Below, piece after piece: positions 12,634 through 22,420 of a DNA stretch of 64,000 nucleotides. The stretch comes from Otatea glauca. Its lineage: Eukaryota > Streptophyta > Magnoliopsida > Poales > Poaceae. The notes beneath the pieces are model-generated. The model was not told the origin of the DNA, ran no database searches, and saw only the letters and a list, made by a program, of their open reading frames with translations. The position numbers were made by a program, and so were the translations under genes. Numbering within the stretch: position 1 is the stretch's first letter; each line of letters starts with the position of its first letter. The stretch spans positions 7,452,452 to 7,516,451 of the forward strand of contig CM070721.1 in the NCBI GenBank assembly GCA_036346275.1. The letters run 5' to 3'.

Positions 12634-14892
12634 AGTAACAGAAAAAATAATAGAAAATCAGAAATGTAAACAGTGAGTTTTCACGTTTGCGCCGGACCGA
12701 TTTATATTTGCGTCGGACCGATTCTTGTTAGCACTTTTTAATGGTCTCACCGTTCTCAAAAAATTATTTGATCTACACGAAAGTTGTAGCGAATTTCAAG
12801 ACTCATCTTTTTCATGTTGACAAGTTTTTCATTTGAGCAACAGAAACAATAATAGAAAATCTGGAATTTTAACAGTGAGTTTTCACGTTTGCGCCAGACC
12901 GATTTATATTTGCGCCGGACCGATTCTTTTTAGCTCTTTTTAGTGGTCTTCCTTGCTCAAACAATTATTTGGTCTGCAAAAAAGTTGTAGAGAATTTCAA
13001 GATTTATCTTTTTAAGTTGACAAGTTTTTCATTTGAGCAACAGAAAAAATCATCGAAAATCGGGAATGTTAACAGTGAGTTTTCACGTTTGCGTTGGACC
13101 GATTTAAATTTACGCCGGACCCATTCTTGTTAGCACTTGTTAAGGGTCTTCCCTTGCTCAAAAAATTATTTGGTCTACATGAAAGTTGTAGAGAATTGCA
13201 AGATGCATCTTTTTTACGTTGACAAGTTTTTCATTTGAGCAACAGAAAAAAGAATGGAAAATCGGGAATTTAAACAGTTAGTTTTCACGTTTGCGCCAGA
13301 CCGATTTATATTTGCGGCGGACCGATTCTTGTTAGCACTTTTTAAGTGTCTTCCCTTGCTCAACAAATTATTTGGTCTAAATGAAAGTTGTAGAGAAGTT
13401 CAAGATGCATCTTTTTTATGTTGACAAGTTTTTCATTTGAGCAACAGAAAAAATAATAGAAAATCGGAAAGGTAAACAGTTAGTTTTCACGTTTGCGCCG
13501 GACCGATTTATATTTGCGCAGGATCAATTCTTGTTAGCACTGTTTAAGGGTTTTCCCGTGCTGAAACAATTATTTGGTCTAAATGAAACTTGTAGAGAAT
13601 TTTAAGACTCATCTTTTTCATGTTGACAAGATTTTCATGTGAGTAACAGAAAAAATAATAGAAAGTCGGAAATGTAAACAGTGAGTTTTCACGTTTACGC
13701 CGGACCGATTTATATTTGCGTCGGACCGATTCTTGTTAGCACTTTTGAAGGGTCTCACCTTGCTCAAAAAATTATTTGATCTCATGAAAGTTGTAGAGAA
13801 TTTCAAGACTCATCTTTTTAATGTTGACAAGTTTTTTATTTGAGCAACAGAAAAAATAATAGAAAATCTGGAATGTTAATAGTGAGTTTTCACATTTGTG
13901 CCAGACCGATTTATATTTGCGCGGACCGATTCTTTTTAGCACTTTTTAGTGGTCTTCCCTTGCTCAAACAATTATTTGGTCTGCAAAAAAGTTGTAGAGA
14001 ATTTTAAGATGTATCTTTTTCATGTTGACAAGTTTTTCATTGGACCAACATAAAAAATCATAGAAAATCAGGAATGTTGACAGTGAGTTTTCACGTTTGC
14101 GCTGGACCGATTTAAATTTGCGCCGGACCCATTCTTGTTTGCACTTGTTAAGGGTCTTCCCTTCCTCAAAAAATTATTTGGTCTACATGAAAGTTGTAGA
14201 GAATTGCAAGGCGCATCTGTTTCATGTTGAAAAGTTTTTCATTTGAGTAACATAAAAAATCCTAGAAAATCGGGAAGGTTAACAGTGAGTTTTCACATTT
14301 GCGCCGGACCGATTTAAATTTGCGTCGGACCGATTCTTGTTAGCACCTTGTGAGGGTCTTCCCTTACTTAAAAAATTATTTGGTCTGCATGAAAGTTATA
14401 GAGAATTTGAAAACGCATCTTTTTCATGTTGACAAATTTTTCATTTGAGCAGCAGAAAAAATCATAGAAAATCGGGAAGTTAAACAGTTAGTTTTCACGT
14501 TTGCGCCGGACCGGTTTTGCAGCTGTCAGTAATTTGCCTTTTTAAGGGTCTTCCCGTACTCAAAAATTATTTGTTCTACATGAAAGTTGTAGAGAATTTC
14601 GAAGCACAACTTTTTGATGTTGAGAAGTTTTTCTGTAGAACAACATATAAAATCATAAAAAATTGAGAAGATCCTACTGTGTTGAAAACAGCCTGTCTGC
14701 ATTTGGTTGAAATTTTTTGGTCCGTTTTTTCCTTTCTAACCCCAACTCGTGATCTGAATAAGTCTTAGCAACATCAATCGATATTATAATATCTTAACAA
14801 GTCTTAGTAACATCCATCTGCATTACAATAACTTAATAAGGCTTAACATTAAAACATACTAGAACACTCCCGAACCATCACTATCAATGTCG
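12634..14892. repeat. Higher-order repeat copy 4, last and partial
   Basis: Begins with the unit-start monomer and runs 1,884 bp to its edge segment, about five monomers shorter than copy 2. This is the last unit: its edge segment continues into non-repetitive sequence at 14,893 instead of returning to satellite. Confidence 0.8.
14518..14892. repeat. Original array edge (junction with unique DNA)
   Basis: The fourth occurrence of the edge segment. Here the sequence after GTCG continues as ATACCCTCATGTTCAC into a minus-strand ORF, so this is the natural flank of the array. Its last ~34 bases are the end of that ORF: stop codon plus the last codons. Confidence 0.85.
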
Positions 14893-15239
14893 ATACCCTC
14901 ATGTTCACAATATTGCCAATCATCACGTTTACCCTCGTCATCGCTTTGGTAGTCGTAAGGAAGACACAGATCAGGGTCTACATCCCCTTCAGGCTCTGCA
15001 TCCTCTTCCGGTTCTACTTCATCTCTTTGCATCGATTCACGTGACTGTATGGCAACTTGCTCAAGGCTGCGAGCTATAGCTTCCATATCAATCACAAAAC
15101 CATTGTGTGCATTGCCACATGGGCATGTGTCAGGACTAAAATTGTCTTGGGCAATTTTGTTAAGGTCAGGTGCGATACACTCTATTTGTTCCAGTGTCCA
15201 TGCCAATCCTTTACTGAGCTTCTCCGGATCCTTGTCCAT
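14859..15239 (-). CDS. Acidic 126-residue ORF, likely 3' exon of an unrecognised gene
   Basis: The frame has 126 codons from ATG at 15,239 to a stop inside the array-edge segment. The start is preceded on its strand by TTAATACTTGTAG, a good splice acceptor, so the true gene may start further up. Residues ~1-35 are mixed helix-like sequence. A CPCGNAH motif near residue 38 could be part of a metal site. The C-terminal half is very acidic (EVEPEEDAEPEGDVDPD) and ends DIDSDGSGVF. Base composition and codon use look coding, unlike the satellite next door. I do not recognise the family. The possible first exon is at 15,712-15,900, and the divergent GRF-like gene lies at 17.6 kb. Confidence 0.5.
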   Translation of the reverse strand: MDKDPEKLSKGLAWTLEQIECIAPDLNKIAQDNFSPDTCPCGNAHNGFVIDMEAIARSLEQVAIQSRESMQRDEVEPEEDAEPEGDVDPDLCLPYDYQSDDEGKRDDWQYCEHEGIDIDSDGSGVF

Positions 15240-15711
15240 CTACAAGTATTAAAAGTGTGTAATTAACAAACCTATATGCTGATTAGCTGTCATATAGGTT
15301 TCATACCTGACATGCATAAGTAGAATTTCTACATTTAAGATCAACAAAAGAACCTCGAACATCAAGACTTGCACTTCATGCCATGCGTATCTATTTCTTC
15401 AACACAGTAAGCTTGCTTATACAATCGTGTCAGCAAAATCGCTCGCAGGACGCAAGTCCCTCGCACAAATCAACAGCAGACCAAGGTCGCATGAAGATGA
15501 AGGTGGAAGACGGCAACAAAGTGATTGCGGGGGGGGTTGAGGTGAGCTGGTGACCTCCGACCAAGAGGTTGGCTCCAAGGAGAAAGGGGAACATGCAGCG
15601 CAAGAAACCCTTCCTCACCTCTGGCGGAGGGGGCTTGTTCGAGCGTGCAAGCTCTATTCCGTTGCAATCCCGAATTTAAACCTCACATCCAAATTAAGTT
15701 AGGGCTCATAC

Positions 15712-15890
15712 CTTGCGGATCCAGTCGATCCCGCGGCACTGGAGGTTGAAGAGGTCGATGGCCAGGCGAATGTGGTTGACGACGACGCCGACGACGCCTC
15801 CACGCCGGATTTGCACTAGAGGCACTTGATGGCGAGGCACTGGAGGTCGAACAGAGCGCTAGAGCGGTTGCCTCCTTGCAAGTGCGGGAG
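15712..15890 (-). other. Possible upstream exon of the minus-strand gene
   Basis: GC-rich stretch downstream of a minus-strand TATA-like box (15,900-15,907). Reading the minus strand, one frame ends NHIRLAIDLFNLQCRGIDW followed by CGCAAG and a donor GTATGAG at 15,711. That frame has an in-frame TAG upstream (near 15,860) and no convincing ATG, so the first exon is either noncoding at its start or damaged. The link to the ORF at 14,859-15,239 is inferred from orientation, the donor, and the acceptor at 15,240. Confidence 0.3.
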
Positions 15891-15899
15891 GCAACGATC

Positions 15900-15907
15900 C
15901 TTATATG
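15900..15907 (-). promoter_or_regulatory. TATA-like box for the minus-strand gene
   Basis: The minus strand reads CATATAAGG here, just downstream (in transcription order) of the minisatellite at 15,953-16,270. It mirrors the TATA box of the plus-strand gene at 17,521, which also follows a minisatellite. Confidence 0.4.
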
Positions 15908-15952
15908 CAATGAACAGGGAGAAGCGATGGGGAATCTATCAGTACACATCAT

Positions 15953-16270
15953 GAAAGCTGCATTACCTGTCACCCATCATCATTAAAGCTACACGACCTG
16001 TCACCCATCATCAAAGTTGCATGACCTGTCACTACACATCATTAAAGCTGCACGACCAGTCACCCATCATCAAAGCTGCACGACCTATCACTACACATCA
16101 TCAAAGTTGTATGACCTGTCACCCATCATCATAAAAGCTGCACGACCTGTCACCCATCATCAAAGCTGCACGACCTGTCACTACACATCATTAAAGTTGC
16201 ACGACCTGTCACTACACATCATCACATTACCTATCACCCATCATCATAAATTAGGGCACGACCTATCACG
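15953..16270. repeat. Minisatellite 1, ~28-31-bp units, mirrored partner of minisatellite 2
   Basis: About ten units of the form AAAGCTGCACGACCTGTCAC followed by either CCATCATC or TACACATCATT. The tail alternates between the two forms and the core varies at a few positions. The core is the reverse complement of the core of the array at 17,222-17,482. It lies immediately upstream of a TATA-like box for the minus strand. Confidence 0.88.
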
Positions 16271-16280
16271 CGGGGGACAC

Positions 16281-17210
16281 CGTGCAACAATGTCAGCTAG
16301 GGGGCGAGCAAGTGACGTGCACGTGCAACAAGCCCTTAATAACATTCAAATTTCAAGTGGCTGGAAAATTGTTCAAACGACCTCAAAACTTGATAAAACT
16401 AGTTTTTTTTACATTCTTGGGATTGTATAGGTCACAGATATGTAAAAACATTTAGACTTTGCTTCAGTTTGCATTGTTTACTAGTTGCTTAAACATTCAA
16501 TCGGCAAAACGATCATTTATTCGTAACAATCGCAAACAAGCCTCGAATTCGACGAAATAAAATGCTATAACCTTAAAATAATATGTACTAGCTTTATGTA
16601 TAGAAATAACATCAATTTGATCAATTTTGAGTTAGGCCATATTAAGCCCTAAAGACCCTACACGTGACAAACGTCTCAAATAAATGTGTAATATCACGAA
16701 ACTAATTTCAAAATACTTTTAGGGCTATCCCCTGCTAATATATGAAAAATGGTTAGATTCTTCCATAAGGTGTAGCCGCAATCGAAGAATTAAAATTTGA
16801 CCGCAACAGCGCGATCGGCTTGGTCGTATTAGCTTTTTGGCAAGTCATGAAATATCTTATACAAATAGAAAATAATGAAATAAAAGCTCTGTACCATCCT
16901 ACAACATTTACTCTAACATAATATGGAAAAATATTTCAATTACAACTAGCGTAGCATATAAAACTTATCGCTGCAAATACCTTCGAAGATTAAGAACTGC
17001 ACAAACTATAATGACTAAGCCTTTTCGGCAATCAGAAAAATATCTCGTCCTAATGCGAAAGTAAAAGAAAAAGGGTCCATATCAGATTTTAGTATATATA
17101 CTACCATATTCTGTAAAAATATTTTAATTAAAACTTCATTTGCATCTGAATCCTACTTAAGCAAAACCCTAATCGACAACGTCGTTGAAATCCCTTGTGG
17201 ACTAACTTCT
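16281..17210. other. AT-rich spacer between the two minisatellites
   Basis: About 930 bp without a credible ORF, terminal repeat or RNA gene. The word AAATTAGGGCACGA occurs at its left edge (~16,247) and again just before the ATG at 17,603 (~17,591). That direct repeat suggests shared ancestry of the two flanks. Confidence 0.5.
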
Positions 17211-17221
17211 TTGCAGCCTTT

Positions 17222-17482
17222 GATGAGAGGTGACACGTCGTGCACCTTTCCCAGAGGGTGACACATCGTACAGCTTTTGACAGAGGGTGACAGGTCGTGC
17301 AGCTTTCGACAGAGGGTGACAGCTCGTGCAGCCTTCGACACAGGGTGACAGCTCGTGCAGCCTTCGACAAAGGGTGACACGTCGTGCAGACTTCGACAGA
17401 GGGTGATAGGTCATACAGCTTTTCCCAGAGGGTGACTCGTCGTGCAGTTTTTCTCAGAAGATGACAGGTCGTCAGAATCGAC
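17222..17482. repeat. Minisatellite 2, ~30-bp units upstream of the GRF-like gene
   Basis: About eight to nine units with consensus GTGACAGGTCGTGCAGCTTT followed by CGACAGAGG. Units vary mostly in the middle (GTCG, CTCG or CATAC). It ends ~40 bp before the TATA box at 17,521. The reverse strand is open for over 140 codons across it, but this is a by-product of a repeat length that is a multiple of three and not a gene. Confidence 0.88.
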
Positions 17483-17520
17483 AGGTGCTGTAGTTGTGTG
17501 GAGTAACCCCTCACCACCAA

Positions 17521-17527
17521 TATAAAA
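17521..17527 (+). promoter_or_regulatory. TATA box of the GRF-like gene
   Basis: TATAAAA, 76 bp upstream of the ATG at 17,603, follows CACCACCAA and precedes a C/A-rich leader. Spacing and context fit a plant RNA polymerase II core promoter. The minisatellite at 17,222-17,482 occupies the proximal promoter position. Confidence 0.6.
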
Positions 17528-17602
17528 CCGACCGAGGGATAGACATCCAACATCGCCAAACCAGCAATAAACGTGAGCTGAATCTACACAAATTAGGGCA
17601 CG

Positions 17603-18825
17603 ATGTCGTTCTACCGTCGCCTCTTTAGCAAGTAGAAGTCATCCCGCCCCGAATACCCGGATACCAGTAGCGTTGACGCCCCAGTTCTGCCGGAGCTGCC
17701 CCGACACAAATGCGACTGCAACCTTCCGGCGAAGATGATGCAATCTACCCACGGAGAGACGGCCGCTGCGCTCACTCATCATGTTGTGCCCGCTCTACGG
17801 GTAAACCTCATCGTGTCTATACAATACAGGGTAACAATACCATTTCATGCATCGTTCTTTCTTTTCTCGGCACAAGGACCGGTATTGCTTCTTCCAATGG
17901 ATCGACGGCCCAGAACGACGTGACTACGAATTTGTCTACAACTGCTACGACGCCGACCCCGCTTTGCCCGAGAACTTCAACCGGTGGGAGAGGCCGCCAA
18001 GACACGTCCCCGTTCTAGATCGATCAGAGTTCAGGGCCGGTGGGCAAGGGGCCAACCAATCGGTGAGTTTCATGCTGCGTACTCATGTTTCACTCACAAA
18101 GTAATAATTCTAAACTAGTTCATCGCATACAGGAGTTCAAAAAGAAATGTGCGAAATTGCTCGAGTCAAAGGAGAAACCTCCTCAAGGGCCACCCGAAAG
18201 CCCCGACTTTTGCGAACACGGCCTGCAGGCAGTGGTTGATACCTACCACGATGAGCTAGCGGACCGGAGATTCTACCGGTGCCCCTTGGCCGAGGATGAA
18301 TGGTGCGGCTACTTCAACTGGGTGGACCCGAAGACGTACCACCCACATCTCAAACTTCCCGTATGGGATAACTGGGGGGAGCAACCTCCTCGTGGTGCTA
18401 CTACCGCCCGAAAAGCTGACCGAGCACGCCTACGGTGTTATTCAACGACCACAATGGGCATATCAGTATTGATCAGGGCACGCTTCTGGTTGTACAAGGA
18501 TAAGCCCAACACACACCTCCTACACCATATAGTGGAGTGCGAGCCGAAACAGAGCAGGCGTCTCGGCAAGTCTCCGCCAACGGCCAACGCAACAGAGGTG
18601 CAAGAGGGTACCTCCTCTCGAAGAGGAAGGGATAAGGGGAAGCAGCCGACCGAGGTCCGCACCACGCAACAAATCCTTGACGCGTTAAGCAGACCATCCG
18701 GGAACCCAGATGGTATTAACATAGGGAACGCCGGGAATCGGGATGACATGCCCATATGGGAGGGCAGAATTCCACATAAAAAAGACCAAAAAATCAATCT
18801 TACACACCCGAGATGTACGGCATAG
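17603..18825 (+). pseudogene. GRF-type zinc-finger-like gene, probably broken
   Basis: Three coding blocks follow the promoter. Block 1 (17,603-17,800) carries HKCDCNLPA and, in a shifted frame, LCPLYG before GTAAAC. Block 2 (~17,872-18,060) carries DRYCFFQWIDG, and block 3 (after the acceptor at ~18,131) carries DFCEHG and FYRCPLAEDEWCGYFNW. The Cys spacing with aromatic residues and a closing F/Y-x-W is the pattern of GRF-type zinc fingers, here apparently two in a row. The tail (residues ~160-246 of the last frame) is basic and low complexity. GRF-type proteins of grasses often occur in expanded families of unknown role. Defects: an in-frame TAG at codon 11 (17,633) and a frameshift within block 1. 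If an ATG further in is used, block 1 is still out of frame. Confidence 0.55.
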
Positions 18826-19440
18826 GCCACCCATCCGGCGATAGCTGGGAGCACTGCGCATCCCCGTGGAGTTCTTTCATACTAGGGATTGAGCGGTGTC
18901 CGAGTACAAATCGCAAAATTTACACGGATCATGTAATATGCAGAAAATGCTGGACATCATTCCCGCTGTACCCAGATAGGCGGAACGATCATTTGTTCCA
19001 CCATGACCAACAGTGCTTTCATTAGTTGTTTCGTCAAGCAATTTCGTCACTGTTGTAATGCTCTTGTAATATAATCCAATCTATTGCTTATTTCATCATC
19101 TGAACTTATGATTGAAATTGTCGCACTGAATTACCAGAATTTTGTCGTGACCGTATATTTTCGAAAAAAAATTATAATTTTGTCGGTTAAAATTAACTTG
19201 TCAGCGTGTGTCATTTTTCGCTCGGTTAAAATTAACTTGTCAACCGAAATTTTTATGAAAATATCTTTCATGTGTGTAATCCACGAGCGGTTCGGTAGAC
19301 TAAGTAATTAAGTGCGTAATCCGTATGACAGTGGTTAACCAGAAATAATTTACTTAATCAAGCCATGCTGCAACTAGCAGCAATAATTGTTTCTTGCCCT
19401 ACTCAATTCACGGGAAGTTCAAACGCGCGATGACAAGGAT
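18826..19440. other. 3' flank of the GRF-like gene; short duplication
   Basis: No gene seen. The word CGGTTAAAATTAACTTGTCA occurs twice, at about 19,183 and 19,223, as a small direct duplication. AT-rich sequence at 19,050-19,080 (TTGTAATATAATCC) could serve for polyadenylation of the preceding gene. Confidence 0.4.
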
Positions 19441-19478
19441 TGACGCGACGAGAGACTGCAGATTAAAGCAAAGCATGC

Positions 19479-19590
19479 ATGCAAATCACCTCCACGTGCG
19501 ACGCGACCGACCGAGCCCAAGGCATGCATGCATGCAAAGCATCTTCACACGGGACGGCAGCTTGCAAATCACCTCCAGACGCGACGCGCG
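19479..19590. repeat. Direct repeat with CATGCATG motifs
   Basis: GCAAATCACCTCCA followed closely by GCGACGCG appears at about 19,480 and again at 19,564, separated by CATGCATGCATGC runs. It forms the left flank of the hairpin cluster that follows. Confidence 0.55.
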
Positions 19591-19601
19591 GCGGGGCCCG
19601 G

Positions 19602-19690
19602 GGCATAGCCGGCACCTGGTGTGCCGGCTATGCCATAGCCGCTTGCCATATGCGGCTATGGCATAGCCGCACACACTGTGTGCCGCTATG
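19602..19690. repeat. Cluster of nested perfect hairpins
   Basis: Two long perfect palindromes share arms. Stem GGCATAGCCGGCAC (19,602-19,615) pairs with 19,621-19,634 across the loop CTGGT. Stem GGCTATGCCATAGCCGC (19,626-19,642) pairs with 19,652-19,668 across nine bases. A third, GCACACA with TGTGTGC, follows. All reuse the module GGCTATG(C/G)CATAGCC in alternating orientation. No target duplication or transposon terminus is evident. Confidence 0.85.
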
Positions 19691-19699
19691 CTCGTCGCT

Positions 19700-20746
19700 C
19701 CATCGTTCTACGGCTCATCGCTATTTCAATAAATACAAAAAATAGTTGCCCAAAACTGATAATATACGGTATAAAGTTGACTGTATTTGATATTTTGCCG
19801 ACAGATATATATAATATGGTATGCCGGACATAAAATAGACATTAAAGAGATAATATAACAATGAAAATGAAGAAATAAATTCCAGATCATCTCATAGGCC
19901 CATTAGCCCATAACAGACGACTTAGGTCATCTAGTTTACTGTTGCTCTAAACATCCCCACAATTGTGTGTTTCTGTTCCTACTAACTGCAGCTATATGTC
20001 TTGCCTCCTAACCATCGTTGTCCTTATCAGCCATTGGCTGCCTGGCAGTATACCAAACTACACAATCAAGAGGAGAAAAAATGACTAATGAGAGAACTCA
20101 CCGTGCGTTAGGATTAGGGGTGTCGACATGGAGAGGAGTACCGCCTGCCACCATCTACAAAAGGAGAGAAATGTTGAGGCAGTGGTGTAGGGAGCGAGAA
20201 GGTGCTGTGGGATGTGAATAAACGATTCTAGCGTCTCTTTCTAAGTTATTAGAGGTATTATGGTTGAGAGATATCGAGAAGTATTAGTCAAGTATCGAGA
20301 ATTATGTTTTTAAAAAATAGAAAATTCACTGATATAGACGGGATATATATATAGTATAATTAACTGGGGCACTATGATGCCCGGGCTCCATGATCCAAAA
20401 TGGGTATTTTCCCTATGTATTTTCATGCGATATTTTTGAAATTTCTATGATGCTAAGTTTAACTAGTTTACTAACTAGTTCAAACAAGTTTGAACTGAAA
20501 TTCAAACTAGAGTTTTCCTTTTTTTATGATAGTTTGGTTGTAGGTATGTGCTGATTTTATATATAAATCAGCAAAACATGTGATCCAAACTTGTTCAAAA
20601 TCTTTGAATTCGAGTATATTTTTTGAAATGTATGTGTTTAATTTGAATTGTTATAGATGGGTATATGCCCTAAAACTGAAATTTTTGAAAAATATACTCG
20701 AATATGGCTTGAATTCGCACATTTAACATCATGATGCTCCATTTCG

Positions 20747-20750
<4 letters not shown>
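19700..20750. other. AT-rich intergenic DNA
   Basis: No gene, RNA gene or bounded transposon could be supported. Short frames here lack coding character. Confidence 0.5.

Positions 20751-20813
<63 letters not shown>
20751..20813. repeat. (TA)n microsatellite
   Basis: 63 bp of uninterrupted TA dinucleotide, about 31 repeats. Confidence 0.98.
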
Positions 20814-20817
<4 letters not shown>

Positions 20818-20949
20818 ACAGTATCCATATTCAACCCGGTATCCGATACCGATACCACAGTTTCTCTCTCACTCGGATTGGGACTTAACGGAAGTGCTTA
20901 GATAGCAGTAGTAGCTTTATTTGCAAGGCTCCACATGCTTTTACTCTCC

Positions 20950-21375
20950 TGGGCAGATGTGCGCCCAACGATTTTTAAAATAATAAAAATTTTAAATAAA
21001 ATTATAGAGAAAATACACAAAAATATAATTATATAAATACACCTCTATCGACTATTCATTTGGTGATAGAAAGCCTACCAACCAAATAGATCTATCGGTC
21101 AAATGAATCAGTGACAAAGTTGTTGGCTAAATAAAACTCTGTTGTCAATTTATTTAGTGGCAGATGATCTGTCACTAATTTATTCGACGACAAGAACTTT
21201 GTCACAAAATTAATTAAGGACGGAAGTGTATTTACGTAATTGTTTATTTCAACGCATTTTTTCTATAATTGTATTTTTAAAACATATTTCTTAAAAAATA
21301 TTTACGTATTTTTTTATTTCAACGTATTTTTTCAATAATTTTATTTTAAAACATATTTTCTTTAAAAAAATTCCG
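20950..21375. repeat. Fold-back AT-rich element (possible MITE)
   Basis: The left arm ATTTTAAATAAAATTATAGA (~20,990) is matched imperfectly in reverse complement by the right arm near 21,320-21,360. Both ends abut GCGCCC words. The centre holds short inverted words such as GATAGA with TCTATC. The right side also contains a direct duplication of ~65 bp (TTACGTA then TTATTTCAACG, near 21,232 and 21,303). No target duplication was identified, so the family is not assigned. Confidence 0.4.
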
Positions 21376-22264
21376 CGCCCAAATACCTCATCAGATGTGA
21401 AGCCGGGATAGAATTATGGGATCCTGCTGGGCCCACGGGATGGCAAGAAAATCCGTTGGCGTGGGGAATCATTCGGGTAAGATGCAGGTCCGGTCAATGT
21501 GATGCGGCCACTTATCGTGACCACCCGTCGAATGTGAATTTCATGTGTATTTTATAGAAAAATATATATATATTCTATAAAATTTCTATGCGAACTGTTT
21601 AGTTCATATTAGACTAGTTCACGGCACGGCACCCATACACACGGGTTGAGTCGACACGGCACGGATAACAAGGTTATGCTCAGGTCTTGCGGTCGGGTAC
21701 GATAGGCGGCACAGTACGCTTGTATGGGTTATGCTTGAGTCGACACGGCACGAAACAGGTCCGATAGATTCAAAGTGATACGGCATGTGGCATAGCGCTC
21801 TGCATGCGACATTGCGGCATGTTATGGCTTGTCTTACGGTCAGCGTCGTTGCGGTCGCGCATGCAGAGAAAAGAGAGACAACGGAGATGTCAAAAGGTGG
21901 ATAATGCAGACCAAAGAGTACATGCTCACCGACACCGAACGTGCGCACCGAACCGACTCTCTGCAATGGGATGAAAGTTTTAAATGAGATAGTAACTCTA
22001 TACCTGTTCAAGAATGAATAAAATTTAATTCTTTTTTTCCCAATATTTGTGTTAACTGCCTTAACTTCTTGGATCTTCGACTACTTTCTTATCATCGTAA
22101 TAGTTCAAATGAGGTGAACCTAGACTGGCACGGCACGAATTTCAAATTGATCGTGCCTAGGCTCGCCGAAGGCGAGCTGGACCGACACGGTACGGTTTAG
22201 GCACGCAACCCGACGGGCCCGTGCTGTGCCAAGCCCAGCATGGCACGACGCCCACCTCTAGTCC
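21376..22264. repeat. Dispersed-repeat DNA rich in CGGCACGG words
   Basis: Repeated words GACACGGCACG, CGGCACGGCA and GGCCCGTGCTGTGCC occur between 21,620 and 22,250, with the right end ...GCCCACCTCTA. This resembles nonautonomous DNA transposon debris common in grasses, but I could not match a left terminus. A 130-codon minus-strand frame here has no family features. Confidence 0.4.
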
Positions 22265-22292
22265 AGATGGAATGGGTTTGATCTCGTGTGAC

Positions 22293-22420
22293 TAGGGGTG
22301 CAATCTAATCGAATAATTTCTGGCCAACCGACCGACCGAATAGCTTCGGATCGAATTTAGATATTTTTCAGATAGTTTTCGGATTAGGTTTTGGATATTT
22401 AGTTTTGTTGGAGTGTCTGT
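22293..22420. mobile_element. Remnant of a hAT-like MITE end
   Basis: Starts TAGGGGTGCAATC and continues with the ATTTTTCAGATA and TTTTCGGAT words typical of nonautonomous elements with TAGGG-type ends. The opposite end is not seen, so this is a truncated piece. Confidence 0.35.

Larger units (their letters stand above)
1..14517. repeat. Satellite array of ~202-bp monomers
   Basis: About 70 head-to-tail monomers fill this stretch. The start word TGAGCAACAGAAAAAATAAT recurs at positions such as 1, 203, 404 and 606, giving a period of 201-202 bp. Each monomer holds a conserved block around TTTTCACGTTTGCGCCGG, then GGACCGATT twice about 20 bp apart, then CATGAAAGTTGTAGAGAATT and CATGTTGACAAGTTTTTC. 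Neighbouring monomers differ by roughly 5-20%, but monomers one higher-order unit apart are almost identical, so this is a higher-order-repeat satellite. Short open frames of 60-120 codons occur throughout only because the unit has few stops; none looks like a gene. The left end is cut by the window. Confidence 0.96.

Noticed and set aside
16017..16430. 137-codon plus-strand frame
   Set aside because: Same reason: it crosses minisatellite 1 and ends in AT-rich spacer.
15953..17482. The two mirrored minisatellites as a CRISPR array or as CACTA subterminal repeats
   Set aside because: No constant repeat with unique spacers, and no CACTA termini flank the arrays; the genome is a plant's.
17128..17559. 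143-codon minus-strand frame with repeated CHPLSKAAR-like words
   Set aside because: It is the translation of a ~30-bp minisatellite, where a repeat length divisible by three keeps a frame open; no start context or domain.
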